From Halichondria panicea (lineage: Eukaryota; Porifera; Demospongiae; Suberitida; Halichondriidae): a stretch of DNA of 64,000 nt. This document shows, in pieces, positions 44,468 to 58,300 of the stretch. The notes under the pieces were generated by a model. It saw only the letters and a list, made by a program, of their open reading frames with translations. It was not told the DNA's origin and did not search any database. A program made the translations under genes and the position numbers. Position 1 is the first letter of the stretch. Each line of letters starts with the position of its first letter. Where the stretch lies: NCBI RefSeq assembly GCF_963675165.1, contig NC_087383.1:6719139-6783138 (forward strand), written 5' to 3'.

Positions 44468-47346
44468 CATACAAGCATGCATGCACAGTATCAACATTTG
44501 GTAGAACGGTTGTACGCAATGAATAATGCCAAAAGTGAAAAACAGGTAATAATACAATAAACTCTGAGACAATAAATAAACAGAGCAGTAATGTACAGTA
44601 ATAAGAGTCTTTCACTCTGCAGGTCCCTACTTGTAGCAGTCAGGCGAAGATTTCTGGGAAAATAAAAATGTGGTCAACTTATATGATACTGCTTTTCTGT
44701 TGACAGACATGCACACAACGCCAATTAAATGTATGGTCAACATTAAAGAAAGAGTGCAAACATGCTCGGCTACAAGGTACAAAAAAACATGAAAACTACG
44801 TACCCAGTACTCCCATCAGGCCCACATAATTATGTTTATACTACTGACTGGACTGATCTGTCATAATTGTTATAAAAGTGCATAAACCAGCATAAATCTC
44901 ACCCCAAAAATGTGCCTATTATATACTGTATATCTTCTAATTTATCGGACACTTCAAGTGCTCTCTATTAGATCTGTTCCAATTATATACCCGGACAATT
45001 TTCAAAATAAATATTTTTTGCTGTCCGAACATTATTTATACGGTAGTATAATTAATAGTATGGCTAAGAGTACAATATGGAACTAATAGCACAAGTATAA
45101 CAAGCAATGGCAGGGCTACTAATTGCACGAGATGTAGCCGAGTACTATTACCCTTGCCAGTGCTTGTTATGAATGCCTTATTGCACGAGTAACCATACTA
45201 ATCGAGTATAATTAAGTTTTGACGTTATTCGAAAACAATACATTGTCATTAACAGCGTGCAATTATTTGACAGGTAAAATGACAACGTGCAATTACTGTA
45301 CTGGATGTGATACGGGATTAATTGCTGTACACTCTCCATGCATGCAGTCGCCTGAAGAGTATACCTGGACATGTGAACAGAATTTCAGCTGGGGTATTTA
45401 TAATGAGATGGCCAAGATTGTGGTGAAAAGTGGGAGAGATAATGTCATGTGTATATACTATAATGTCGCCATGCTTCTGCTTTCCAGCTGTGTTTTGCTA
45501 CCCTTAAGGTTCACTGCAAGAAAATGGAAACTACCAGACAGCCAATGTTACCATTCATTGGATTTGCTATTGACGAAACGAGCGACTCTATCCACAAGAA
45601 AAATATTCAGACCCAGTACTAAATAAGATATTTCCCACCAAAGGGATACTACATATAATACTATAGAGCTCAAATATTTTGGAATGTCACTTTGCCCCTT
45701 CTACAATGTATTTAAACCTCTTGCTTACCTCAATGGACAGTGCTCCTGAGACAGCAACATCAACTGTAGATTCAGCCATTCAACTTAACCAAGAATCAAG
45801 CTTAGTCCTACTTTGTTACTGATGTCATTCCCTGCATTTTGTGCCTATGATAAATAATACTGCACTGCACTGTGATCGTGAACAGAGTAAACTAGCCTCG
45901 ATTCCAGGCCGCTCTCAATTGAGAAAGACGGCCTGGTATACACTGTCTGCGCATGTGTCAATTGCCCCAAGTAGCGATGTCAGACGGATTTTCATTTTTG
46001 CTATTTCTAACTCCTATGTATTACTATCTCTTTTGAACACTCTAGGCAAACCAGAAAAACTTTACTGCACTGGATTTGGTCAAGCGAATGCAGAGATACA
46101 GAGTTTTGAAGAACACTATAGTCAGGGAAAAATTCGTACAAAAATTTACCGCATTTTAATGTACTTGGGCGGGACTTATGAAATTTGTTGTTAATACTGG
46201 AAATGATCTTAAAGTTAGCATATCTGCTGAACCGCTTGGTCTATTCTCTTTTAAAAAAGTATGAAATGGACACTCAGGACTCAGGAGTTAACATTGTAAC
46301 CATTTGATATCTATTATGAAGTTTATAATGTTTCTGTAATGTATATCTTTATGATGTCCCTATAATAGTATGTCTCCTGCTTCAGAGAGTTCTTTTGGAT
46401 TTAAAGTAACTATGCTATCTTTTCTTTCGTACAGTATAATTATTGTATCATGTTTCAGAACTCTCATCAATGTCCACCTTATGCTTGTATCTGTTTCTTG
46501 ATCTTTATAAGCAATTTTTCTGTCAATTTCATTTGGTCTAAATAATTCGTTTTTAGTGTGATGTAGATTTAAGGCCATACAACTATAAATCTATAATACA
46601 ACTCTGTTGACAGCTTCTAATTAATACAGTAGATTACTCTTGTCTTTTTTGTGTGCAAATTGAATCAGTTCTTGCAATTTAATAGTTTTGGTAGATTACA
46701 TTGTTGTCCCTGGAATTCTCTCCAATCTTTCTTGTTTCTTTTCAACAGAGGCTTTCAGATTGCTTCAATAATTACTTTCAGTAACTTCTAAGAACTTCTA
46801 AGAAATAAATACAGCTATTGGTACACTTGGCTTGATTTTACTGCATTTCTATTCTCAGCTCCACCCATCTATCCATGCAATATGTGATTCCGCAAGAAAT
46901 AAAAGCTTATTGTAGCAACTTTTTGCATAATCTGGAGAGAGTTAGAGATGAAAGACATGCTCACTTGTGTTTTTGTTCATTTTCATGTTTGGTTGCCAAA
47001 ATGATGATCACCTTTGAGAAAAAATCACACACAAAACAAGCATCAAATGCTAAAATAATAAAAAAACTGTTATAAAAATCAAATTCTACACTATTTTTTA
47101 CCCCTGGGAACAGCTGTTGTTTGCTAGACTCATCCAGGGCTTGCGGAAAGCCCTTCTTGTTCACTCACTTTCTGGTCCCGTTTTTTACCATTGAATTACT
47201 GTACGAAAATACGCCCACGCACTACTTCCGGTCTGACATCTCTACCCTCTTGGGGATCGAGATATCTTAGTAAATTAGTCAGTATATTGTATATTTTACA
47301 ATGATGTCATTGCACAAATCACAGCAGTTTTAATGAAATAACACAG
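44468..47346. other. No confident gene; weak exon-like frames
   Basis: Open frames at 45280-45626 (+) and 46360-46578 (-) show no known domain. A TAGCCTCG-type fragment lies at 45893-45935, and the 24.7-kb repeat recurs at 45085-45190. The plus strand near 45480-45620 reads CFATLKVHCKKMETTRQPML in one frame, which looks coding but is not recognised. Confidence 0.35.
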
Positions 47347-47353
47347 CTACTTA

Positions 47354-47565
47354 CAACATTTATGACCTAGACTAGTGACTAGTTTTGTTGTGATGGCTTC
47401 TACTTCTGTTCTGCTCTGCTCTTGCTCAAGCTCTCTCCAGTGTTGGAAAGTCAGGTTTTGTCTTCCTTTGTACTGTGGTAGAGTAGTGGGCGTTTTTCTG
47501 TCAGTACCTACCGACTCTGGCAAGTCTACTTGCTTCCAGCTGCAGACGCTTGTTTGATATGCCAT
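47354..47565 (-). CDS. Possible first exon of an unknown gene
   Basis: From ATG at 47565 the minus strand encodes about 70 residues (MAYQTSVCSWKQVDLPESVG, later QHWRELEQEQSRTEVEAITT), ending TSLGHKC before a consensus GTAAGT donor. The Glu/Gln-rich part could form a coiled coil. No following exon could be joined with confidence, and I do not recognise the family. Confidence 0.4.
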
Positions 47566-47639
47566 CTCAGTAAGATCAGTGCTCCTTGTATGAGCCTAGA
47601 GTTGTGATGGCGATTTCTCTTTCTTGACACTAATAGTAG

Positions 47640-48600
47640 TTTAATCAACCACGTGGGTGACCATAGTACAAAAGGTTAATTGATAAACTACAAAGACTTT
47701 TACAGGGGTTTTCAGAGTTCTTGCATTTGCAATGTCTAGAGCGGAAGTACTTGTCACGTGAACCATTACGTACAAGATTGAATTTCTACCTCATTCCAAA
47801 CCGATTTTTTTCCAATACATGATTTAGGAGAAAATCAACCTTTGGAAATAGCCTTTGCAAGCCTTTTGCATCACCGCTGAAGCTATCCTTGAGATTGTAA
47901 GCAGTTCAAATAGTTTTGTGAGCTACTATTACTATTAGTAACACAAGACTGGATGTCTAGAGCTAAGAGAGATTCTACTGTCTGTATGACTCATCAGCTT
48001 GCAGCAACACAAAATGAGTAGGCAGGCCGGGGCAAGCCACTTCAACCAGTTCCTTATAATACTGGGAAGCTACACTCTTATTTCAGACTTCTCTGAATAA
48101 CTAGTACATTTAGTAACAAGGAGTAATTTTGTCTATTAAAAACTAGCCTCGATTCCAGGCCGCTGAGAAAGGCACTATTCAAGGGGCTGGAGTCGAGGCT
48201 AATTAAAAACTCAAATGTAAAAAAACTTGTCTGACTCAGCAACATTTGTAGGAATATCACGTGACAAGTGACTTCCGCTCTAGACATTGGAGATGCAAGA
48301 ACTCTGAAAACCGCTGTACTAACAAATTTACTATTGAATCCACCCACGCACAAACGGTAGTTACCAGGCCCTCTAGTGAGAGGGGCTGGGATCGAGGCTA
48401 AGAGTAACCAAGAATCAAGGTGGAGCCCACCCACCCACCACGTGAGGATCCTCATCAACTTCGGTGAACTTAGTCGATCCCTGAGGGAAAGCGATCGTTT
48501 GGCGAATCCTATAAGGCTCCAAAATTTGGTAATACTCCAGTAAATAGCTAGTAGCAGTAGACAATGTGGCTATTCATGCAGTAGAGTGTATAGGACGCCC
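47640..48600. repeat. Cluster of dispersed-repeat fragments
   Basis: Contains an inverted copy of the 20.56-20.99 kb repeat (about 47700-48060), a direct piece of it (48245-48325), a TAGCCTCG fragment pair at 48144-48200 with TA at both ends, and a relative of the signal-peptide-like exon (48480-48570). No gene is supported. Confidence 0.6.
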
Positions 48601-49346
48601 ATAAATAAAAAGGACTCCCTGCATGCACCTTAATTAATATCAGCAGCCTTTGTGGCTCCTGAAGAACGAGGAATGATGTACATCTATAAGCCACCATCAC
48701 CAGTACACTCATAATTCAGTATTATGATATTTGAGTATGCATAATAATTTGCATGCATACATACTGTATATACAAGCATAATTATTATTAATTTTGTGAT
48801 CATAATAATAATTATAATTATGCTTTTGCATGGTATAATTTATGTCTAAGTTTTTGTGGCATTTTTATAGTTTTTGCAACACATCCCTCTTTTCTTGAAT
48901 AGTTGATGGAGTCACGGTAACTGCACATTGTTTTGTTAAGCCATCAAGTGTTTACTTGTTCCATAGCTTGTAATGTTTCGAGGTGCCTTTTCTTACTACT
49001 CAACATCCAGGTATAATCTAATTCAATCAATAATTGTAGAGACTCTAGTATCATGATCTTATTTTTTGTAAGCTCATCATGATCATGAATGGATCGATTC
49101 AGCTATAGCTTTTTGTATTCATTTGGCCAAGAAATCACTTTTTATTACTAAAAATTGAAATTACAATCATAGTGATGTTAATTATTAACTATAAAACTGT
49201 GTGCATAATAATCTGTAAATATAAGACTTAGTGCATGAGTACAAAAACTAGAAGGTGCATGTGAACAGGATTAAAGGATATTGTGTGAGTGTGGTACTAA
49301 ACACACAGCAGAGACTATATACTAGGAAAGTGTTGAGTGTCCATAA
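48601..49346. other. AT-rich DNA downstream of the Roc-COR gene
   Basis: No coding or repeat signal beyond simple ATAATTAT runs. It likely includes the 3' UTR and terminator region of the gene ending at 49347. Confidence 0.4.
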
Positions 49347-52300
49347 TTATTGTGGAACTCTGTCGACAATGTACTGACACACCCTAACAGCCACGTCTCC
49401 TCTCTTGAGATCCAGTAAGATGATCAACAGAGCTCGGAACGTGGCAACAAGAGGGTTGGGGGCACGCCACAGCTTCAAAGCTTCAGCCATGGCTATTTGA
49501 GTAGACTGTCGGAAAGCAAGGTCTTTGATGTCAGTTTGTTGGCCAGAAAGCAGTTCCAGCTTGAGAAGGTAAGTGTCTACATTATCAAAACAGGCAGCCA
49601 AGTTGTACAGATCGTGTTCTATGACCTCAGTGTCCAGCTGTGTGTCACTGACTCCAATCCTTCTCTTTAGAGCAGCCAGTGTTAGACCACTCACCACTGA
49701 TTCACCTGATAAAATTATATAAACAAAGGTCAAATTATAACGCTAACAATGCATACATAAACTCGAAGTATTAAAAATTAGCAACTCAATGACATGCATG
49801 CACTGACAGTACAAACAATGCTACCTATAACCTAGCTATGACGAGTAATTAATACATACATATATACCGTATTTACTTGATTAAACGCCCAGCGTAAAAG
49901 CTCTGTCTTTGTCAATAAACGCCCATCTTATATAATCGCCCATGCATGGGGCGTGGCACTGTGGGTGGAGCTAAAATAGCACGTGGAACCAGTTGCAAGC
50001 GTGGCAGCATAGAATAAATAATTATACTTTTTTATAATGCATTGATGGTAGAGAGAGAGATACCGACACAGAGGGCACTCCTATGACTTAAATTTAAGCT
50101 GAGAAATAGATTTAAGCTGAGACAGCAGCCCAAGAAGAGCACAATAACTGCTGCTGTGCAACAGTTTTGGAGGAGACATAACAATAAACGCCCTCCTCGT
50201 TCAAACGCCCCCTCTAAAGACTTCGATCTGAAATAAACGCCCGGCAAGTAAATGCGGTACATGCATGCACAAGTAATACACATTAATTAGTACAGCACTT
50301 GTGTGATTATTGTCATGATCTGATTCAGCTGTAATTATGAGCAGTACCTTCAGTGTGTGACCAGTCCTCAATGGTTGGAGCTGCTCCAGCCACCACAAGG
50401 AGAGAGGCTGGGCGTATAATTATAGAGAGTGTACATTTTCATAGTGAACACAGTTTTAATACTGTGCAAGGATAATTACAAGCACTTTAATTAGCGTCAC
50501 TCCACAAACCAAGTACATGGACGTATACTAGCTATTAGGAGGTGTTTAATTACTCAATGTAGACTTTAGGTTAAACATCCTATATAATTAATACACCAAT
50601 TAAGTAAAATTGTTCCAACATACATTCAGCAGTACCTGTGCTTGGATAGTATGGTGTTGGTATGAGGGCTGGTAGTAGATCATCACTAATCTCCTTAGCA
50701 GCAACACCAGCCAGTTCCTATATAGAGAGACACAAATAATAATTAGCAAATCGAAACACTATACAGCAGGCGTGTAATAATATTCAATACCTCTGCAGCA
50801 AGAAAAGATAGACGCACACATCAACGTAGCCAAGCAATCATTTCAACTCACGAGAGGGTTTCGTCCAGCAAACACACTAAGTGGATCCAGAATTCTTCTC
50901 AGTGCTTCACCACTGGAATCTCCGGTGCTTTTCCAGACTTTTAGAACACCATCGAGATTATTGCACTCCTGAAATGCAGCACTGGCATTCTCAGTAATAG
51001 CTGTGCGTACGATATCAGCCAGTCGAGGATTCTTGTTCCAACAAGTTGCAAGGGCCGAGATGAATCGATCAGACAGTTCCTTGTGTGCTGGATTGAACAG
51101 GAGCTGTAGAATATTCTCACCGAGATCAGCGTACACTTCAGCTTGGAGCAGACTACTCAATGGGGTGGTGTGTACATTGTTAGTAGATACGACACACATC
51201 TTTTGGTTGATTACGCTTTCAGCGAGAGACTTGAGATCAAAGACATGTGTATCTTCCAGAGGGTAGGTCACACTGTGAGGAGGAAGGAGGGCCTCCTCAA
51301 TGACTACAGTAGAGCATATCTCAGTGGAGGTGTCAACAACTTTCTTCATCACAATAGAGCGCAGCTGGAATACATCCAGTGAGAGATGGTGAGCTTGAAT
51401 CAAAACAACCACTTTCTTCTTGTCAATGACCTCAACCAACACTTCGATACCTTCAACAGTGCCCCAGCAAACACCAGTCTTCCAGATCGAGCATTTGCGT
51501 TGTAGAAAAGGGACGTCAGAATCTATGATTGGAGCAAGCCCAAGGGAGAGAGATATTCGAAGCAGGAGAACGTGAAGAAATCGAGCGTCCAGAAACTGGT
51601 CTTTGTGTGAGCAGGACATAACCCAACCAAAATGATAAGCAAGGTCATCGCGATGCATGAACACTTTTGTGTCAACTTCTAACCGGATGAGGGCGGGACA
51701 GAAGAGATATTTCTCGTCAGGTGATACGGACTCACCAGCGTCTGTTCGATGCTGATTAATAAGACGGAGGACTTCCGCGTCTTCAATGGGCACAGCAAAC
51801 TCGAGATTAATCAAAAATCCAATGAGCATGTCAGTATCCAAGTTAGGGAATTGAGCAGCCAGCTTGGAGCAAGGAACAACACCAGTACTAGTGCTTGTGG
51901 AGAGTTGACAGTGCTGATCAAAATCTTCTGGAGCAAATATGGTGCCATTGACTTTACCCAGGAGCTCTTCTTTCTTAACGACAATGAAGCTCTTCTCTGG
52001 TGAGCTGGTTTTGTGTAGGAAGAGGATGTGACCTTTGTCATTGAGCTGAACACAGATTTCAACAAGACGAGGGATGGTTGTCGGTATGAATGGTACAACT
52101 TCTTTGTGCTTCTTGGAGAGAGCTTGACTGGATTCTTCTTTTATTTGTTGCTGAACTTGCTCCAGTGACAACGCAATCTCATCCTTGCCAACAAGGTAAA
52201 TCAGAAACATGTGTGCATTTAAAGAAACAGCCAACGTTGATCGAATGCTGGCGCAAGCAGGGCCGACAGTGGCTCGCAATATCTTCATGCCACTAGAGTT

Positions 52301-55300
52301 GGAGTAGCGATTATCCATGGGAATGAACTTCAGCAGATCCAGGGTCGGATATCTCGAAACAGCTTGCAAAACAATCTCTTCTTTCTTGGCAATCTTCCGT
52401 TTATCGGTTAAGCAATCAGCATAGCTACCTACCACAATGAGTGGAGCTTTGCCCTCCATATTGGCACACTGGTTGGCAATGATGCCCAACCAATAGGAGG
52501 CAGAGTGAGTGGTGAAGGTGTTATCTTTATGGAGCCCTAGGACTAGGACAATAATGGGCCGACATGCATCAACTGCTGACTTGATAATGGCAGCGTGACT
52601 GCTGTAGTAGACCTCTTGACCAGCAAAGTCATAGACCAACACATCTCCAAAGACACGGCTCTTGAATAATCGAGGGATGATTCCGGCTGTTTTCTGACTG
52701 ACTCCATCGACTTCTTTAGGAGAGACGAAGATGTTGACTAGAGATGTGAGTGCAGTTGGCTCGTGTTCCATTGCTTCAATGAGAGTGCTCTTTCCTTCTC
52801 CACCGTGACCGATAACAAGTATCTTCACTGGATTTTTCAGAGGATCCTTTGAAAACACTTTACCAAGAGCTTTGCGATGCTGGGAATATGCATTTTCAGC
52901 AGTAGCTCCGTGTTGCAGCAAGAGTAGAATAACGTCCTTGTTCCCTGCAAGAAAGAGTGGTGTGTGTCCATCGTCATCTTTGATATTGGGATCACAGCCA
53001 ACAACGTCATTCAAAAGATATTCCACGATTTTGGTAACCCCATACCGGCAGGCAAGTAGAAGAACATCTGCAATGGATATGTGTCAATAATCATTGAGCA
53101 CTTAGCTGAAAGTGCATGTATATGCAGTGCTCTATAATAATATTAACCTGATCATGATTCGTTCATACAAGTTTTGGTTGTTCGAAGATATCTCATCATA
53201 ATTATATCATTCACGTGTTGTGTAATGCATGATTATAGTTAATTGTATTGTGATTTACTTATTATTGCCTTGCGTCATCTCTACGACGTACATAGCGAGT
53301 ACTACAAAATAATGACAGAACTCACTGAGCCGTGACCACAAAGGCAATAACGAATGCGTAAAGCCAAGCGTCGTGTTACAATACGCCTACGCCCATGTTT
53401 TAAGATTTAATTACAGTAACGTTAACCATAGAAATCACACATTGACAAGTTATAATGTCATGAAATTCAATAATTATATACATGTACAGTGCATCCAGCT
53501 TAGAGAGTAGATTACCACATTTGTGTGAGTGGCTGTATACTTAAATGTTGATATCTTTTGATTAGAAATGGTGCTGATACAGGTGAATGAATAAGCTATA
53601 TAATTATACAACATATCCCAAAAAATTAGAATGACGCTATAATCAACCACAAACTTAATTAAGAGTGGACGTACAGTTATTGTAGCCCACTTATGTGGTT
53701 GAAGCGTGATTGGTTTGTGGTTAGCAGCTGCTGATGTCATCAAAACAGTAGAAAATAGTAAAATTTGTAGTTTTTCAGTGTTATTACAGCAATGGAATAA
53801 GCATAGAGGATGTTCTTGGTATCAAAACGTAGCCCATTAATTATGCCTCGAGGCGTAGCCGCACGAGGGATACGGTAAAGCTGACTGTGTGTGTGTCTGT
53901 CTGTCTGTGTGTGTATTCCAGCTATAACTGCTCAACGGTTGCAATGTAACGAAAACTAACAGCTTCTATAGGCTTCTAGCCACGTTCTCTTGGATTTTGA
54001 TTCGTGGATTAGCAAACTAAAGCTTCTTTCTCGAGTTATGGCTAGTTTGACTCACATTAAAGGCTGTTGCAGTCTCTTCAGAATCTTTCATAGCATCATC
54101 TGTCCGCACAAACTTTCTATTCAACATATGAGTTAGCCTTGCACTAAAGCGCTAGCTTTTTGTTAGCTACAATACTCAGATAATATAATTATGTTAAAAC
54201 AGCTAGCTAGCAGTAGCCATTATTTTGTGAAATTGATATCTTTGGACACACCCTTTAATTATTCCTGTGGATGTAATGCGCATGCGCGCTCATCCCCCAT
54301 GTGTGAGAAAATAATATCCAAGATCCAGATCCCGATCCTCCTGGCAGAATCATCTTTGTCTTGAGGGCCTGGTAAGCCACAAAACACTACCATATAACAA
54401 TATAGATAACAATAATTATGCATGTACACAGGTCTTTTCTTCTTAGTCTTAGATATTATATACACTGAACTACAGATCCTGGAAGAATCAATTTTCTTCT
54501 TTCTTGAGGTCCTGGTAAGCCACATAATACAACAATAGATGCATTGAAAGCTATAAGCTATTAATTTTTCAGAAGTTATTACTCTAACCAAAAGTATACC
54601 TAAAAATCAGTAAAATTTAATCATGAATTATATACACTGTGAACATATATAAGACCCATGAAGAATAGCCAGGATACCTAAACCATTCAACATGCAACTA
54701 TCTTATGAAGTCCGAGACCTTAGCTGTTTAAGGTTAGTGTTTACCGATTACCGACTATAACAATTTGCTGTTGTTCTTATTAACCCTTTCCCCGCTTTAG
54801 CCGACTATAGTCGGCATGGCTACTGATAAATTTAAAAAAATCATTGTGCACACTGTGTTGGAGCTATGCACACACTGCAGATACCAGCACATGCGCATTG
54901 AGCTGCTCTTCCACATGGTATTTTTAATATTTTGCTTGGAGGTACGGTTCGATCAGAATTGTCGAAAGAAAAGTGACCGTTTTATAATTGCTACAACATC
55001 TTCGTAGTACAACCTCAGGGAGGTTCTAGGGAAGCTAGAGAGTGAGAATATCGATGCCTATGGCCTTGTAGAGTGAGAGGACAGTGACTGGGATCATAGC
55101 TAGGTAGGAAGCTTCCTTTCAGAGGTCAAGCTAAAAAGAAAGAGCCTGAGAATCCTGAGGAAGACGCACTTGAGGTGGACCATCTTCCTGAACCTGGTAA
55201 GTCACTATAGAGTAGCATTTGTAGTCTTGATAGCTTCACTATAGGTTTGTTTAGGCTAGTTAGTACAACAGTGGACATCATGAGCCACCATTAAACTTGT

Positions 55301-58300
55301 AAACCTGTGTGTAGGTGAAGAAAATATTTCCCGGGAAAAGGGCGTCTGCCGATAGAACCTCAAATACAAGTTTCTGCAGATCCTGATTGAGCCCTGAGTG
55401 AGCCATGTCACCGTGAGAACATTCTGAACACTTATATCATTTGTTCAGTCACTTCGTAACATCATACAATATTGTTTGTGTACATAATTGTGAATTTTTG
55501 TTAACAATTGTTATTTGTGGGGTGGTGGTTGGTTGCTAGGCAACAATGATGATCCCATGGATGCGACAGGTCCGGTTCTACCTGTGGAACTTTGTTACAA
55601 GTGTTTTTAATATACGGTTCATGAGTTATAAATTTTTTAAACAAAATAAGCGAATATTCACTTTTAATTAAAGCAGGGAAAGGGTTAATCCCCAAACCCA
55701 CCACCTCATGTTTTCATGGAAAGTTTTTGGGATATGTTGTAGCTTATTCATTCACCTACACAATAGTATCAGCACCATTTCTTAGAAAGGTTCCAATCAA
55801 AAGATATCAACATTTAAGTACAGCCACTCACACAAATGTGGTAATCTACTCTCTATAAGCTGGATGCAATAACAATAGAGATAAAATAATTGTTCCTTTT
55901 CGATACTGTATATTGGGAGATGTCTGAAACACATTCACATGAATTGAATAAAGCAGATCCAAGGTTCTAAATCAGTTTTGTTGTAGCTGTTGCTTCTGTG
56001 AGCTGTTTATAGGAAGGAGCTCTGTCTCACAGCATAATTAAACTTTGTAGCCAGTCAGAGAGCCATGCAGAACACACGAGCCATGGAGAGAATCAGAGCA
56101 CAACAATCAGAGAGCCACAAATAGGGCCAGGGGGAGCAGACCTTTCAACATGACAGTTAACATTTCCCAGCTCAAAATACATTTTTTTACACATTTTTCT
56201 TAAAAAATCCATATCTTATGAAATCACTTGTAACTATAGTAACCCAGACCCCAGCTATCTTGACACTATAGAGAGCATCGATGGAACACTAACAGCTGAA
56301 CAGTTTGAGAGAGAACTCAGAACCCACTAATGTTATAGAAGATCGACCAAAGATTCCAACGTTCGGTTACAAAATTATTGACCGGGTAAAATTATCATGT
56401 GGCTTGTGTTCAATAAGATAAAAAAACAGGAAATGTCATGAAAAAACAGATATCACGTGATTGATTGAAATAGCGTGATAAAACCAGTGCATGCATGTAT
56501 CATGCTAAGTCTCGATTCCAGGCCGCACTTCACATCAGGGAAGTGGCTGCAGTGAAGGAGGCTAGCATAATTATCAGTCCAGGACTTGGTCTATAAGCTT
56601 TTTCCTCTGGCTCTCCATGTTATAGCTTGATTCTGAAAAGTATAGATTCCTATACCTATATATAGCTATGTGATCCACATAATTAAGATGTTCTATGATT
56701 ATTACAAGGTCCAGGAGACTTGATCTATAATTATATATGCTCAGGAGCTTCTTCCTCTGGCTCTCCATACATGCTCTTTATTTATAGCTTGATCTCTGAA
56801 AAGTAGATTCCTATGATCCCATGCAGTCACTGTCCTCTCACTCAATAATTATAAGCATAGCTGCCCTATAGAACCTCCCTGAGGTTATACTACGAAGATA
56901 TTGGAGCCATTATCAAACGGTCATTAATCTTAGCCTCGTTCCCAGGCCTTTTTTTCTTGCTGTTGTTCATCCATAAATAAAAAAGAATAGCAAAATAAGG
57001 CAGCATGGAAATTAGGGTACAGTTAAGAAAAAGTAAGGGCCTGGTTTAGGAAATGGCGTGATCCACAAGGATATTTATGAGCGTAGGAGATATGTAGCCC
57101 ACAATCGGGACGTAAGGTATTCTCCCACGCATTCACAGTTAATAATAATTATAAGACTTGTATACTGAGACACTGCCAACAAGCTACTGCATGCAAAGTT
57201 ATGGAACCAGCGTGGCCAGCTCTGGTGATGATGACTAAGCTATTAGTTTAGATCTAAGACACAAGAAAAATATATTAGATATTCAATGGATAGAATCTAA
57301 ACACACAATCTAGACTGGTAGAACATCTCTAGCACTGCATATACCACACTGCATACCCACACTCATTTTCACCCTTCTACCGTCCTTCTACCCTCACACG
57401 ACTTCCTGATATAATTATACATCACGGCTCTCCTTTTTGCTAACTCTATACCTCTATATTCCTCCATTCCTCCCGTATTTTATTGAACAATTACAGCTAT
57501 AGACTAAGTATAGAATGTTTTGCGAGCATCAAAGATAATTATAATCAACCCTCGCAAAGTTCACATATTATGTGAACTTTGCGAGGGTTGATCAATTCGC
57601 AATAATAAAATTGCAAAATCTAAAATTATCACTAGTAAATACACATGATCCTTACCAGAACGCAATAGTTAGATCGCAAAGGGTGAAATTTTCTGCTGCT
57701 TGGGCTCATTGTGCCTCGGTGCGCATGCGCAAGTGAGGTATACGGTAGTGTGTTTGTGTGTGTGTGTGTGTAGACTGCTACAGCTGCTCAAGGATGAATC
57801 AAGTGCAAGTAAGAGTTTCTATATAGGCTTCTAGTCATGTTTACTTGGATTTGCAAAATAATGCTTCGTCCTCGAGTTATGCCTAGTTTTGCTTACTTGG
57901 AATGACATTGCAGTCTTTTCAGAAGAGTGCGTAGGGAAACTTGTCCATGGAGTGTTGCTACTCTATTTAGTAGTTAGCTCTGCACTAGAACGCTAGCTAT
58001 TGGTAGCTGCAACAGTGAGAACAGAGCTGCAAGGCTCTATACAGATGCAACTATTAACCTTGGCTTGAACTTTTGGCATCGATCGTTTTAACAACAATCA
58101 TGGCCGATCATTACCCACTCTTTGAGTTTCTCTGTGATCTTGGATTCTGCCTGCATGCAGCAAATTCAATGCAAGATTGTTCATCAATAATTAACCCTTT
58201 CCCGGCTTTGGACGACATATGTCGTCCAGCGGACCGAGATTTTTCAAAAATTTGCTGTGCAGGCTGTGTTGGAGCTATGCGCACGCTGTAGGTACCAGCA

